Source: an uncultured Acetatifactor sp.
Lineage (GTDB): Bacteria; Bacillota; Clostridia; Lachnospirales; Lachnospiraceae
Direction: 5' to 3'
Length of the DNA stretch: 64,000 bases
Assembly: GCF_910585425.1 (NCBI RefSeq)
Contig: NZ_CAJUCP010000004.1
Span: 53,196-117,195 of the forward strand
The notes beneath the pieces are model-generated. The model searched no databases. It saw only the letters and a list, made by a program, of their open reading frames with translations, and was not told the DNA's origin. Shown one piece after another: positions 23,982-33,220 of this stretch (the stretch's first letter is position 1; the number at the start of each line of letters is the position of its first letter). A program made the translations under genes and the position numbers.

Positions 23982-24078
23982 AGCTTGCACCCTGAAATAT
24001 AACATGATAAAATGAAATCACTGCCGAGATAAGAGGATGGAGTTTGTACGACAATAAATTTGCAGAGGAGCAAGGGGG

Positions 24079-24873
24079 ATGCTGGCGGTAGAGCGTAGGA
24101 ACCTGATACTGGAAAAGCTGCAGAACGAGCGGAAAGTGGTGGTCAGCGAGCTGAGCGCCCTGTTTGACGTTTCTGAGGAGACCATCAGACGTGATTTAGA
24201 CAAGCTGGATCGGGAGGGGCTGGCGATCAAAAGCTATGGCGGCGCTGTCCTGAACGAGAACACCGGCGTGGACATGCCCTTCAATGTCCGCAAGAAGCGG
24301 AACATGAAAGCGAAACAGGAGATCGCGGCTCTGGTGGCAGGCCTGGTGCAGGAGGGGGAGCATATCATCGTGGATCCCAGCACCACCGCTGTGTCCGTGG
24401 TGAAGGCCCTGAAGGCCAGGAAGAAGCTGACCGTGATCACCAGTTCCATCGAGGTGCTGATAGAGCTCTCGGATGTCACCGGATGGGAGATCATCTGCAC
24501 CGGCGGGGCGCTGCGGGAGAATTACCTGACTTTGGTGGGCTCCCGGGCCGCGGAGGTGATCGACTCCTTCCAGGCGGACAAGGTGATTCTGTCCTGCAAG
24601 GGCGTAGACCTGGAGCGGGGCGTCACGGATGCCAACGAGGCCCTCTCCCAGATAAAGCACGCCATGCTGAAATCCGCAAGGCAGCGCATCCTTGCGGTAG
24701 ACCATACAAAATTTGGCAATGTAGCGTTCTCGCGGATCTGCCAACTGTGGGACATCGATATGGTGGTGACGGATATCCGCCCGGAGCAGAAGTGGATGGA
24801 CTATTTTGCAGAGAAAGGAATCGAGTGCCTGTATGACAGAGAAGAGGGTGAAAACGATAGCCTTCGCCAATAA
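24079..24873 (+). CDS. DeoR/GlpR-family transcriptional regulator
   Basis: A 264-residue repressor-type protein. N-terminal winged helix: RRNLILEKLQNERKVVVSEL, then VSEETIRRDLDKLDREG, the DeoR signature. The C-terminal sugar-phosphate sensor domain has HIIVDPSTTAVSVVKAL, ICTGGALRENYLTLVGS and LAVDHTKFGN. The family senses phosphorylated sugars, and the BMC operon nine kilobases upstream would be a candidate target, but no operator was identified. Its end overlaps the parA start by 41 bases, so the two are translationally linked. Confidence 0.88.
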   Translation: MLAVERRNLILEKLQNERKVVVSELSALFDVSEETIRRDLDKLDREGLAIKSYGGAVLNENTGVDMPFNVRKKRNMKAKQEIAALVAGLVQEGEHIIVDPSTTAVSVVKALKARKKLTVITSSIEVLIELSDVTGWEIICTGGALRENYLTLVGSRAAEVIDSFQADKVILSCKGVDLERGVTDANEALSQIKHAMLKSARQRILAVDHTKFGNVAFSRICQLWDIDMVVTDIRPEQKWMDYFAEKGIECLYDREEGENDSLRQ

Positions 24874-25636
24874 CAAGGGCGGAAGCGGCAAGACCACCAC
24901 CTGTGCCAACGTGGGCTATTCCCTGTCGGCGTTGGGGAAGAAAGTGCTCCTGATTGACGGCGACATGCAGATGAACCTTTCCCTCTCTTTCTTTTCCGAG
25001 GAGGAGGTCCTGGGATTCGCCTCAGGGGACAGGAACCTGTACCTGGCCATGAAGAAGGAAGAGGACTTGTGGGACTATGTGGTGCACACGCCCTATGACA
25101 ACCTGGACTTGATCCCCTCCTCCACGCTGATGAGCGGCATCGAGTACGACCTTTTCACCAAATGGCAGAGGGAGCTGATCCTCTCCAGGAGCCTGGAGCG
25201 TCTGAAGCGGGAGGGCGGATACGACTATATCCTGATCGACGCCCCGCCCACGCTGGGCGGCTGGGTCATGAACATCCTCTGCGCCTCCGATTACGTGATG
25301 CTGCCGGTGGAAGCCAGCCCCTGGGGACTGTTCGGCGTGGCGAACATGTTCGAGTTCCTGGAGCATGTGAAGAAGCTGGCGCCGGGGCTGAACCTGCTGG
25401 GCGTGGTCATCACCAAGCTGGACGCCAGGAAGAACTACGGCAGACAGACCCTGGAGGCGCTGGAGACATACGGGGAAGTGAACGTGTTCCGCACGTTGAT
25501 CCGTGTGGACAGTGAGATAGAGTGGGCCCAGGACAATTCCAGGCCCGTGATGGCGTACAAAAAATCCGCCAGGAGCGCGGGGGAGTATCTGGAGCTGGCG
25601 AAGGAGGTAGAGGAACATGTCGGTAGGAACAGGTAG
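24833..25636 (+). CDS. ParA-family ATPase (orphan, no ParB)
   Basis: A 267-residue deviant Walker A ATPase: ANNKGGSGKTTTCANVGYSL with the signature Lys, LLIDGDMQMNLSLSF, and DYILIDAPPTLGG. It is most like Soj/ParA proteins that position cargo by cycling on nucleoid DNA. No parB gene or parS-like site is seen; instead a small disordered protein overlaps its end. The start at 24833 lies inside the deoR gene. Confidence 0.88.
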   Translation: MTEKRVKTIAFANNKGGSGKTTTCANVGYSLSALGKKVLLIDGDMQMNLSLSFFSEEEVLGFASGDRNLYLAMKKEEDLWDYVVHTPYDNLDLIPSSTLMSGIEYDLFTKWQRELILSRSLERLKREGGYDYILIDAPPTLGGWVMNILCASDYVMLPVEASPWGLFGVANMFEFLEHVKKLAPGLNLLGVVITKLDARKNYGRQTLEALETYGEVNVFRTLIRVDSEIEWAQDNSRPVMAYKKSARSAGEYLELAKEVEEHVGRNR

Positions 25637-25961
25637 CATCAGGAGGGCGGCGAAGACGGCAGGCGCCGCGAAAGGGCCCGAGACGGCTCCACAGGCTGAG
25701 GAAAAGGCTGTGCCGGAGCCGAAGGCCTCGGAAAGCGAAAAGAGCGGCGCGGAGAAGAAAGCTCCGGCAAATAAAAAGGCGCGAAAGACAGAAGGGGCCA
25801 GCGGGAGGGCAAAAGCCGTCAAGGCTCCCGCGGAAACAGCCGGGAAAAAGCAGGAGCCGAAAGGCGGGCCTACCGCCGCCGCGGAAGGGGCTGCGGCCGC
25901 CGGGAAGCAGGCGTATGAGGCCTATGGAATAGGGCAGCAGCTCCCGGTGCATCTGCTGTAG
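25617..25961 (+). CDS. Small Ala/Lys/Glu-rich disordered protein, putative ParA partner
   Basis: A 114-residue low-complexity protein overlapping parA by 20 bases. Between an N-terminal motif MSVGTGSIRRAAKTAG and a C-terminal motif EAYGIGQQLPVHLL, nearly all residues are Ala, Lys, Glu, Pro or Gly and no fold is visible. The ordered ends and tight coupling suggest an adaptor that binds ParA or DNA; microcompartment-positioning McdB proteins are also small and disordered, but similarity to them is not evident. Function is inferred from context only. Confidence 0.6.
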   Translation: MSVGTGSIRRAAKTAGAAKGPETAPQAEEKAVPEPKASESEKSGAEKKAPANKKARKTEGASGRAKAVKAPAETAGKKQEPKGGPTAAAEGAAAAGKQAYEAYGIGQQLPVHLL

Positions 25962-26079
25962 CCGGAGGCTGCGCAGATGATACGGGAGACCAGGGGGCGT
26001 CTGAGGAGGCTCCGGTGCGGATCGGCATCGGGGCCTTTTGAATTCTTTGTGAATTTTGCATAAATTATCACATTTTCAG

Positions 26080-26109
26080 TTGACACCGATGATGAAAAGA
26101 CGATAAGAT
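26080..26109 (+). promoter_or_regulatory. Sigma-A promoter for citrate synthase
   Basis: TTGACA (26080-26085), 18-base spacer, TAAGAT (26104-26109), about 45 bases before the gene start. Confidence 0.6.
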
Positions 26110-26154
26110 ATAAATTAGGACTGATGACAAATGAGAGATAGGAGGAAATGTCTA

Positions 26155-27501
26155 TTGAAGAAAAACGAAATCGTATTGAATGATTATGCACAGATGTGCA
26201 GAGAAGCCGACCATCTGGAGCCGGAGATGTTCGACAAGTATGAAGTGCAACGGGGCCTGCGCGACAAGAACGGAAACGGTGTGGTGACGGGACTTACGAA
26301 TGTATCGCGCATTGAGTCCTTTCAGATGATAAATGGGGTGAAGACGCCCTGCGAAGGTAAGCTGTGGTATCGGGGCTACGACTGTATCGAGCTGGTGAAG
26401 GGCTTCAAGGGGAGGCGCTTCGGCTTTGAAGAAATCAGCTACCTGCTGTTGTTCGGCAAGCTGCCGGACGAGAAGCAGCTGAAGGATTTCCGGGAGATTC
26501 TGATCGCCTGCCGGACGCTGCCCACGAATTTCACCAGGGACGTGATCATGAAAGCGCCCAGCAGCGACATCATGAACTCCCTGACCAGGAGCGTGCTGAC
26601 ATTGGCATCCTATGACAAGGAATGCAATGATACCTCCATCGAGAACGTGCTCAGGCAGAGCTTCCGCCTGATCGGCGTGTTCCCCATGCTGGCCGTGTAC
26701 GGGTATCATGCCTATAACCACTATCAGAATGACGACAGCATGTACATACACCGTCCCTCCAGGAAGCTGTCCACGGCGGAGAACCTGCTGATGATGCTGC
26801 GCCCGGACATGAAATACACGCAGTTGGAGGCCGCGGTGCTGGATACCGCTCTGGTGCTGCACATGGAGCATGGCGGCGGCAACAACTCCACCTTTACCAC
26901 CCGCGTGGTGACATCCTCGGGCTCGGACACCTATTCCGTCATCGCGGCGGCGCTGTCCTCCCTGAAGGGGCCCAAGCACGGCGGCGCCAATATCAAGGTG
27001 GTGGAGATGATGCGGGAGATTGAGGCCAATGTGTCCGACTGGGAGGACGAGGACGCCGTCAGGGCCTACCTGAAGAAGATTCTGAACAAAGAGGCCTTCG
27101 ACCGGAAGGGCCTGATCTACGGCATGGGCCACGCGGTGTATTCCCTCTCGGATCCCAGGGCCCAGGTGTTCAAGGGCTTCGTGCACCAGCTGGCCTCCGC
27201 CAAGGGCAGGGAGAAGGATTTCGCGCTGTACTCCATGATCGAGCGGCTGGCTCCCCAGGTAATCGCGGAGAAGTCGAGGATCTACAAGGGCGTAAGCGCC
27301 AATGTGGACTTCTACAGCGGCTTTGTCTACAGCATGCTGGAGATTCCTCTGGAGATGTTCACGCCGATCTTCGCCATCGCCAGAATCGTGGGCTGGAGCG
27401 CCCACAGGATCGAAGAGCTGATCAACATGGATAAGATCATCCGCCCCGCGTACAAGAGCGTCATGCAGGAGCGGGAGTATGTGGGCCGGGACGACAGGTA
27501 A
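26155..27501 (+). CDS. Citrate/2-methylcitrate synthase
   Basis: A 448-residue citrate synthase-fold enzyme condensing acetyl-CoA (or propionyl-CoA) with oxaloacetate. Active-site segments: LHMEHGGGNNSTF, GPKHGGANIKVVEMM and GMGHAVYSLSDPRA with catalytic His, and an Asp in KGVSANVDFYSG. The long N-terminal region (residues 1-60) is typical of the clostridial form. The TTG start at 26155 is preceded by AGGAGGAAA (26139-26147) at good spacing; an ATG at 26131 overlaps that site. The next gene begins 19 bases downstream. Confidence 0.88.
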   Translation: MKKNEIVLNDYAQMCREADHLEPEMFDKYEVQRGLRDKNGNGVVTGLTNVSRIESFQMINGVKTPCEGKLWYRGYDCIELVKGFKGRRFGFEEISYLLLFGKLPDEKQLKDFREILIACRTLPTNFTRDVIMKAPSSDIMNSLTRSVLTLASYDKECNDTSIENVLRQSFRLIGVFPMLAVYGYHAYNHYQNDDSMYIHRPSRKLSTAENLLMMLRPDMKYTQLEAAVLDTALVLHMEHGGGNNSTFTTRVVTSSGSDTYSVIAAALSSLKGPKHGGANIKVVEMMREIEANVSDWEDEDAVRAYLKKILNKEAFDRKGLIYGMGHAVYSLSDPRAQVFKGFVHQLASAKGREKDFALYSMIERLAPQVIAEKSRIYKGVSANVDFYSGFVYSMLEIPLEMFTPIFAIARIVGWSAHRIEELINMDKIIRPAYKSVMQEREYVGRDDR

Positions 27502-27520
27502 CGGAGGGCTTGGGGGGATT

Positions 27521-29140
27521 ATGAGAGCGAAAATAAGGCAGTGGTGGCCATTTGCCGTCCTGGGAGCGGTCTTCGGGGGGCTGGTGGTCCTGAATATGTC
27601 CTGCCATGACCACTGGCTGGACTCCGACATGGCGGCGGAGATGATTTTCTCCCGCCTGCTGGCGGAGAGCGGGCATGTCTTCGCCACAGAGGAATGGTAC
27701 TATTCCACGGAGTTCAGGTTCCTCTATACGCAACTGGTGATGGCGCCATTGTTCCGGCTGTCTCAGGACTGGCACCTGATCCGCATGATTACCAATATCG
27801 TCACATATGTGCTGATGCTGGCGTCCTATTTCTACATGATGAAGCCTCTGAAGGTGGATCGCAGATGGGTGGCCCTGACCGGGGCCGTCCTTCTGCTGCC
27901 TTTTTCGGAGACGATGATGACGCATATGCAGATGGGCAATACGTACATGCCCCATGTCATCCTGCTGTTCTTTTATCTCGGCCTGTTCCTGCGGCTGGTG
28001 CAGAAGGTGGCATACCCCAGGTGGAGAAGGTGGGAGATGGCGGCGGTGTACCTTCTGCTGTCCGTCATCTGCGGCGTCTCCGGCGTGCGGTATCTGCTGG
28101 CCATGCAGTGCCCGCTGGCCATGGCGGCGCTTCTGTACCTGGCTTTTTCAGGGGAGTGGAAGCAGTTCCGACGCCAGTTCGGCACGGACACGGGGAAGAA
28201 GAGCTTCCGGCAGGTCTGGAAGAGCGGGCGCGCGGCATATCTTTACTGTGGCCTGCTGGGCGCATGCGGCAGCCTGCTGGGCTATTGCCTCAATGTGCTG
28301 TGGGTGAGCAGGCAGTACGTGTTCCAGACCTATGAGGCCACCAATTTCATCCCGGTCTACCAGGGCATCCTGGCGGAGCGGGTGCAGAATGCCCTTGGGA
28401 GCCTGCTGATGCTCTTCGGCTATATTCCGGACAGGGGATTCCTGTCCCTGAGGGGCTTCATCACCATGCTTTCCTTCGTGGCCATCGCCCTCCTGGTCTA
28501 CTGCGGCGCAAAGGTGTACAGGGGAAGCTGCGGGCAGAAATTCTTTGTGGCGCTGTTCCTGGCGGTGTCCCTGGGGCTGAATCTGTTCGTCTTCGTATTC
28601 ACCACCAGCACCATGGTGCCGCGGTACTATATCACTACGCTGATTTTCGCCCTGCCTGTGCTGGCGTTCTATATGGAGGGGCGGGAGCCGGCCTTCGACA
28701 GGCTGGCGGTAAGCCTGCTCCTGGCCTGCTGTTTCCTGATGGGCACGGCCAAGGTGACGCTCTCCTATCTGTCGGCGGACAAGAACCAGGGGAAGCGGGC
28801 GGTTGCGGCTTTCCTGGAGGAGAACGGCTACGACTTCGGCTTCGCTACCTATTGGAATGCCAACATCATGACGGAGCTGACGGACGGGGCGGTGGAAATC
28901 GCCAACATCGGGGACCCGGAGTATCTGGAGTTCTTCAAATGGTCCTCTCCTGTGCGGTATTACGAGGAAGGGTATCATCAGGGCGAGACATTCCTTCTGC
29001 TGACTGCGGAGCAGCGGGCGGAATATGCCGGGGCGGAAGCGCTGCAGGCGGGGGAGGTCGTCTATGAGGACGGGGACTATACGGTATATGTGTACGAAAG
29101 CGTGGAAGAGCTGATGGCATGTGCGGCACAGCGGGACTGA
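27521..29140 (+). CDS. Polytopic membrane protein, GT-C glycosyltransferase-like
   Basis: A 539-residue protein with about ten hydrophobic helices. The first loop has DHWLDSDMAAEMIFSRLL, an acidic motif placed as in GT-C lipid-linked-sugar glycosyltransferases, and a C-terminal extracytoplasmic domain (from about residue 420). It probably transfers a sugar in envelope or polysaccharide assembly; this is inferred from topology. Likely an operon with citrate synthase upstream only by proximity. Confidence 0.6.
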   Translation: MRAKIRQWWPFAVLGAVFGGLVVLNMSCHDHWLDSDMAAEMIFSRLLAESGHVFATEEWYYSTEFRFLYTQLVMAPLFRLSQDWHLIRMITNIVTYVLMLASYFYMMKPLKVDRRWVALTGAVLLLPFSETMMTHMQMGNTYMPHVILLFFYLGLFLRLVQKVAYPRWRRWEMAAVYLLLSVICGVSGVRYLLAMQCPLAMAALLYLAFSGEWKQFRRQFGTDTGKKSFRQVWKSGRAAYLYCGLLGACGSLLGYCLNVLWVSRQYVFQTYEATNFIPVYQGILAERVQNALGSLLMLFGYIPDRGFLSLRGFITMLSFVAIALLVYCGAKVYRGSCGQKFFVALFLAVSLGLNLFVFVFTTSTMVPRYYITTLIFALPVLAFYMEGREPAFDRLAVSLLLACCFLMGTAKVTLSYLSADKNQGKRAVAAFLEENGYDFGFATYWNANIMTELTDGAVEIANIGDPEYLEFFKWSSPVRYYEEGYHQGETFLLLTAEQRAEYAGAEALQAGEVVYEDGDYTVYVYESVEELMACAAQRD

Positions 29141-29181
29141 GCTTGCTGGCCGATTGATTGTTTGAGCCGCAGGGCGGCGGA

Positions 29182-30834
29182 ATGTGTGGAAACTTGAAAG
29201 TATTGAAGGGTATCTTCTTTTTTTTGATGGGTCTTATCATGATAGGCTGCACGGGCATCCTGGTCTGCGCGCTGAATCCGTCCCTGACGGCCATGCTGGC
29301 GGAGCGGGTGGAAAGCGTGGGTTCGGCGCAGTCTTCCCGGGACGGCCAGTCGGGCGGGCTGGGCGGCCTGTTCCGGGACGGGGACGGGCAGTCGGATTCC
29401 ACGGTGCCCGGGGAGGGCCAGCCGGGAATCAACGCGGACTGGCTGGAGGGGCAGAGCGGCTACGAGCAGCCTGACAGCCCTTCTGTGGAGGCTCCGGAGG
29501 ATGTGAGCGGCAGGACGGGCTACGAGCCTGTACAGGAGGAAGCGCAGGAGATAGACGAGGACGAGGCGGGCGGCCTGACCGGGGCCGAAAATCCCGGGGA
29601 CACGGGCAGCGGCCTGTCCTTTGACGCGGAAACCTATCCGTACTATGCCATGCTGGAAGCGGAAATGCAGCAGATATACAGCCAGATCTATGCCAATGCC
29701 ATGAGCCTGACGCCATCCTTCACCCCGGTGGCCACGGTGTCCGTGAGCCAGTTGAAGACGGTGTTCGAGGCGGTCTACAACGACCATCCGGAGCTGTTCT
29801 GGCTGGACACGGGATATTCCTGCAAATACCTGCGCAGCGGCAGATGCGCGGAGATCACATTGAAATTCAATGAGACCGCGGACGCGCTGGAGCAGGCCAG
29901 GCTTGCCTTCGAAGGGGCGGCGGGAAATATCGTGGCCCAGGCCCGGGGGCTGGGAAGCCAGGCAGAGATGGAAAAGTATGTCCACGACGCATTGATGGGG
30001 CTGGTGGAATACGATGTGGCCGCTCCCATGAACCAGAGCGCCTACAGCGCGCTGGTGGGCGGCAGGAGCGTATGCGCCGGATATGCCAGGGCGTTCCAGT
30101 ATATCATGCAGGAGCTGGGCATCCCCTGCTATTACTGCACCGGCTACGCGGGGGAGGACCACGCGTGGAACATCGTGAAGATAGACGGCGTTTACCAAAA
30201 TGTGGACGTGACGTGGGACGATACGGAGGAGCCCACCTATAACTATTTCAACAAGACGGACAGGGAGCTGGCGGCCACCCACAGGCGGACGGGGCTCTCG
30301 GTATACCTTCCAGCCTGCGAAGGGGCCGGACAGGAGACGCCCGGGATGCCCGAGGACGGGGCACCAGGGGAGGCGGTCCCCGGAAGCACGGAAGAGCCCG
30401 GCGGGGAGGACACCGGCGGATCGGGGGATGTATCCGGCCTGATCAATCCGAATCCCATAAAGCCCCTGGAGTGGGAGAGCAAGAGGGAAGAGGTGCCTGT
30501 GGATCCCCTGCAGGCCGCGGAGGACCGCAAACGGGAGAGTCTGGAGAAAGCGGGGGTCACCGAAGAACAGGTGCGGGACACCATGCAGGAATATTATGAG
30601 GACTGCCGCAGGCTGCTGAAGGATGCGGGGACGGGAGACCGACAGTTCGTGAACGTCATCCCGCAGTCCCTGTGGGGCTCGGTGGAGCGCGCCTACAACA
30701 GCGGCGATTACCGGAAGGGATACGTGGATTCCGCGCTGAAGGACATGGGCGCGAGCAGCTTCGCGATTCAACTGCAGGTGCAGGATCTGGGCGGAGGGTA
30801 TTACCGGCTTTACCACAATGTATATACCTATTGA
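29182..30834 (+). CDS. Membrane-anchored transglutaminase-like protein
   Basis: A 550-residue protein with one N-terminal membrane helix (GIFFFLMGLIMIGCTGILVC), a disordered acidic linker (residues about 45-150), and a transglutaminase-like/protease domain at about 260-375. The catalytic triad is visible: Cys in GGRSVCAGYARAF, His in EDHAWNIVKIDG, Asp in NVDVTWDD. A Gly/Pro/Glu-rich linker and a C-terminal helical region follow. It probably acts on cell-surface proteins. A related lipoprotein is at 40417. ATG 29182 has only a weak ribosome binding site. Confidence 0.78.
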   Translation: MCGNLKVLKGIFFFLMGLIMIGCTGILVCALNPSLTAMLAERVESVGSAQSSRDGQSGGLGGLFRDGDGQSDSTVPGEGQPGINADWLEGQSGYEQPDSPSVEAPEDVSGRTGYEPVQEEAQEIDEDEAGGLTGAENPGDTGSGLSFDAETYPYYAMLEAEMQQIYSQIYANAMSLTPSFTPVATVSVSQLKTVFEAVYNDHPELFWLDTGYSCKYLRSGRCAEITLKFNETADALEQARLAFEGAAGNIVAQARGLGSQAEMEKYVHDALMGLVEYDVAAPMNQSAYSALVGGRSVCAGYARAFQYIMQELGIPCYYCTGYAGEDHAWNIVKIDGVYQNVDVTWDDTEEPTYNYFNKTDRELAATHRRTGLSVYLPACEGAGQETPGMPEDGAPGEAVPGSTEEPGGEDTGGSGDVSGLINPNPIKPLEWESKREEVPVDPLQAAEDRKRESLEKAGVTEEQVRDTMQEYYEDCRRLLKDAGTGDRQFVNVIPQSLWGSVERAYNSGDYRKGYVDSALKDMGASSFAIQLQVQDLGGGYYRLYHNVYTY

Positions 30835-30861
30835 ACGGAATAGAGAAAGAAATTCGAGAAA

Positions 30862-30887
30862 GGGCAGGAATATCCTGTCCTTTTTTT
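30862..30887 (+). terminator. Intrinsic terminator before spoIIIA
   Basis: GGGCAGGA/TCCTGTCC stem and a seven-T run. Confidence 0.85.
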
Positions 30888-30895
30888 CATATATT
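30868..30895 (+). promoter_or_regulatory. Candidate sigma-E promoter of the spoIIIA operon
   Basis: GAATATC, 13-base spacer, CATATATT, close to the sigma-E consensus (KMATATT-14-CATACAHT); spoIIIA is sigma-E dependent in Bacillus. Doubt: transcription would start at about 30902, at the ribosome binding site, leaving almost no leader, and the boxes overlap the terminator. Confidence 0.35.
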
Positions 30896-30915
30896 GGAGA
30901 AAGGAGGACATGGGG

Positions 30916-31863
30916 ATGGAGAATACGATTCTGCAGATGTTTCCCTCCGGCCACCGGGCGCTCTGGCAGAGGGTGGCCCGGGAGCAGGGGTCCATTCAGG
31001 AGATTCGCCTGCGGGCGGGGCAGCCTGTGATCATACATAGAAAAGGGGAGGAGCTGTTCCTGACGGACACAGGGGAGCTTTCCCGAAAGCCGTCGGAGGG
31101 GCATCTGGCCACCGGGCGGGAGCTGTCGCAGATGCTGGAGCATATCTGCCATTATTCCCCCTATGCCTATGAGGAGGAGCTGCGGCAGGGCTTCATCACC
31201 GTGGGGGGAGGCCACCGGGTAGGCGTGGCGGGACAAGCCGTGATGGAGGCGGACGGGAGGGTGAGGACCTTCAAGAACATCTCCTATCTGAATATCAGGG
31301 TCTCCCACCAGATGAGGGGCGCGGCGGACGGGGTGCTGCCCGGGATGTACAGGCGGGGGAGGCTGTGCAGCGCCCTGATCGTCTCTCCGCCGGGCTGCGG
31401 CAAGACCACGCTGCTCCGGGATCTGATCCGCCAGATTTCCGACGGCAATGCCTATGGGCGGGGGATGACCGTGGGGGTGGTGGACGAGCGCTCCGAGCTG
31501 GCGGGATCCTTTCTGGGAAAGCCCCAGAACGATATGGGCATGCGCACGGACGTGCTGGACGGCTGTCCCAAGGACATCGGGATGCTGCTGCTTTTGCGGG
31601 CCATGTCCCCCCAGGTCATCGCCATCGACGAGCTGGGCGGGGAGGGGGAGCTGCGGGCCCTGGGACAGGCGGCCGCCTGCGGCTGCAGGATCCTGGCCAC
31701 GGTCCACGGGGAGGACAGGCAGGACGTGGAGTACCGGTTCGGGCTGGGGGCAGAGTTCTGGGAGAGGCTGTTCGACGTCTTTCTGGTGTTGGGAAAGGAA
31801 GACGGGCGGTGCGTGGTGAAGAGGGCGGAGCAGACGGCGGCCGGGAAAACCTTGGGGGGCTGA
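30916..31863 (+). CDS. spoIIIAA: Stage III sporulation protein AA
   Basis: A 315-residue ATPase of the SpoIIIA-SpoIIQ channel, resembling secretion ATPases. Walker A SPPGCGKTTLLRDLIRQI, Walker B-like VIAIDELGGEGEL, and VGGGHRVGVAGQAVM upstream are all typical. It powers assembly or transport in the mother cell membrane during engulfment. The ATG at 30916 is eight bases from AAGGAGG; the ATG at 30910 is too close. First gene of the operon. Confidence 0.95.
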   Translation: MENTILQMFPSGHRALWQRVAREQGSIQEIRLRAGQPVIIHRKGEELFLTDTGELSRKPSEGHLATGRELSQMLEHICHYSPYAYEEELRQGFITVGGGHRVGVAGQAVMEADGRVRTFKNISYLNIRVSHQMRGAADGVLPGMYRRGRLCSALIVSPPGCGKTTLLRDLIRQISDGNAYGRGMTVGVVDERSELAGSFLGKPQNDMGMRTDVLDGCPKDIGMLLLLRAMSPQVIAIDELGGEGELRALGQAAACGCRILATVHGEDRQDVEYRFGLGAEFWERLFDVFLVLGKEDGRCVVKRAEQTAAGKTLGG

Positions 31864-31934
31864 GGACCCCGGGGCGGCGTCAGGGGAATCAGGATATTGA
31901 TTGGCATGGGCGCCGGGGGCGCGGGAGTATAAGT

Positions 31935-32459
31935 ATGGGCATAATCAGGTTTTTGGGCGGATGCATGATTTTTTCGGGCTGTCTGGGGCTGGGGCTTTGG
32001 TACAGGCAGCAGTTCGGCGCAAGGATAAAGGCCCTGCGCAGCCTGGAGCATATCCTGGAGCTTCTGGCCAGCGAGGTACGCTATGGGAGGGCCGCGCTGC
32101 CGGAGTGCTGCAGCCATCTGGCGGCGGACCTGGAGGCGCCGTTTCGGGAAGCCTTCGGGGAGGTGGGGCGCAGGATGGAGGAGAACATGGGGGCCTCTTT
32201 CGGGGAGGTCTTCCGGGAGGAGCTGGGGAAAGCGCTGGCAGACCTTCCCCTTCAGGAGGCGGACAGGGAGGATTTCCTGAGGTTCGCCTGCCAGACGGGG
32301 TTCTCGGACAGCCAGATGCAGCTGCGGGCCATAGAGCAGAGCGCGGAGCTTTTGGGGGGCACCAAAAAGAGGCTGGAGCGGGAGCACGGCGAGAAGTGCA
32401 GGATGGCGGTGGGGCTTGGAGCCATGGGGGGACTGTTGCTGATATTGGTATTTTTGTGA
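31935..32459 (+). CDS. spoIIIAB: Stage III sporulation protein AB
   Basis: A 174-residue protein with an N-terminal membrane helix (FLGGCMIFSGCLGLGLWY), a helical cytoplasmic domain (IKALRSLEHILELLASEVRYG is diagnostic) and a C-terminal helix (MAVGLGAMGGLLLILVFL). It resembles GspF-type platform proteins. The ATG at 31935 was chosen; the ribosome binding site is weak. Confidence 0.93.
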   Translation: MGIIRFLGGCMIFSGCLGLGLWYRQQFGARIKALRSLEHILELLASEVRYGRAALPECCSHLAADLEAPFREAFGEVGRRMEENMGASFGEVFREELGKALADLPLQEADREDFLRFACQTGFSDSQMQLRAIEQSAELLGGTKKRLEREHGEKCRMAVGLGAMGGLLLILVFL

Positions 32460-32519
32460 TGGACGGATTGTCAGCGCGCCGCAGGCGGCATGACGGGAAA
32501 CTTGGAAGAGTGAGGGGCC

Positions 32520-32714
32520 ATGGGAGTAAGTCTGATATTTAAGATAGCGGCAGTGGGGATATTGGTGACCATATTGAGCCAGATTTTGAAGCACAGCGGC
32601 AGGGAGGAGCATGCCTTCCTAATCAGCCTGGCCGGACTGATACTGGTCCTGACCTGGATCGTGCCCTACATCTATGAACTGTTCCAGACGATTCAGACGC
32701 TGTTCGCTTTGTAG
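32520..32714 (+). CDS. spoIIIAC: Stage III sporulation protein AC
   Basis: A 64-residue protein with two membrane helices (IFKIAAVGILVTILSQIL; ISLAGLILVLTWIVPYIY), the normal length for SpoIIIAC. Membrane component of the mother-cell channel. Spacing to spoIIIAD is eight bases. Confidence 0.95.
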   Translation: MGVSLIFKIAAVGILVTILSQILKHSGREEHAFLISLAGLILVLTWIVPYIYELFQTIQTLFAL

Positions 32715-32722
32715 GAGGGAAT

Positions 32723-33109
32723 ATGACGGAGCTTGTAAAGGTTGGGTTTCTGGGGATAGCCGGAGTTCTGCTGGCGGTGCAGTTTCGGGGGAGCAAAGCG
32801 GAGTACGCCACCTACATCGGACTGGCTGTCAGCATCATCATCTTCTGTTTCTCCATGCGGCAGATGGAGACCATCACAGGGCAGTTCATGAAGATCAGGA
32901 GCTATCTGAGCGGGTCTGAGGAATATCTGTCCATCCTCTTCAGGGTAATCGGAATTACGTATATCTGCGAATTCAGCTCCGATATATGCCGGGACGCCGG
33001 GTATCAGGCCGTGGCAGGGCAGATTGAGGTGCTGGGGAAGCTGGTGGTGATGTTCGCGGGGCTGCCGATCCTGTTTGCGGTGATAGAGCAGATACAGAGT
33101 TTCCTGTAG
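32723..33109 (+). CDS. spoIIIAD: Stage III sporulation protein AD
   Basis: A 128-residue protein with three to four membrane helices; VGFLGIAGVLLAVQFRG and YLSILFRVIGITYICEFSSD are characteristic. Membrane part of the channel, related to SpoIIIAC. GTAGGAGGG precedes the ATG. Confidence 0.95.
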   Translation: MTELVKVGFLGIAGVLLAVQFRGSKAEYATYIGLAVSIIIFCFSMRQMETITGQFMKIRSYLSGSEEYLSILFRVIGITYICEFSSDICRDAGYQAVAGQIEVLGKLVVMFAGLPILFAVIEQIQSFL

Positions 33110-33220
33110 CCCCAGGCCCGGGGCGGCAGACACAGGAAGAGGAAAACGCGGACAGCCATGGGCATAGCCGGCCATGAGAACGGGCTGACGGGAGGGCAGT
33201 GGGCCCGGGGAGGACAGCAT

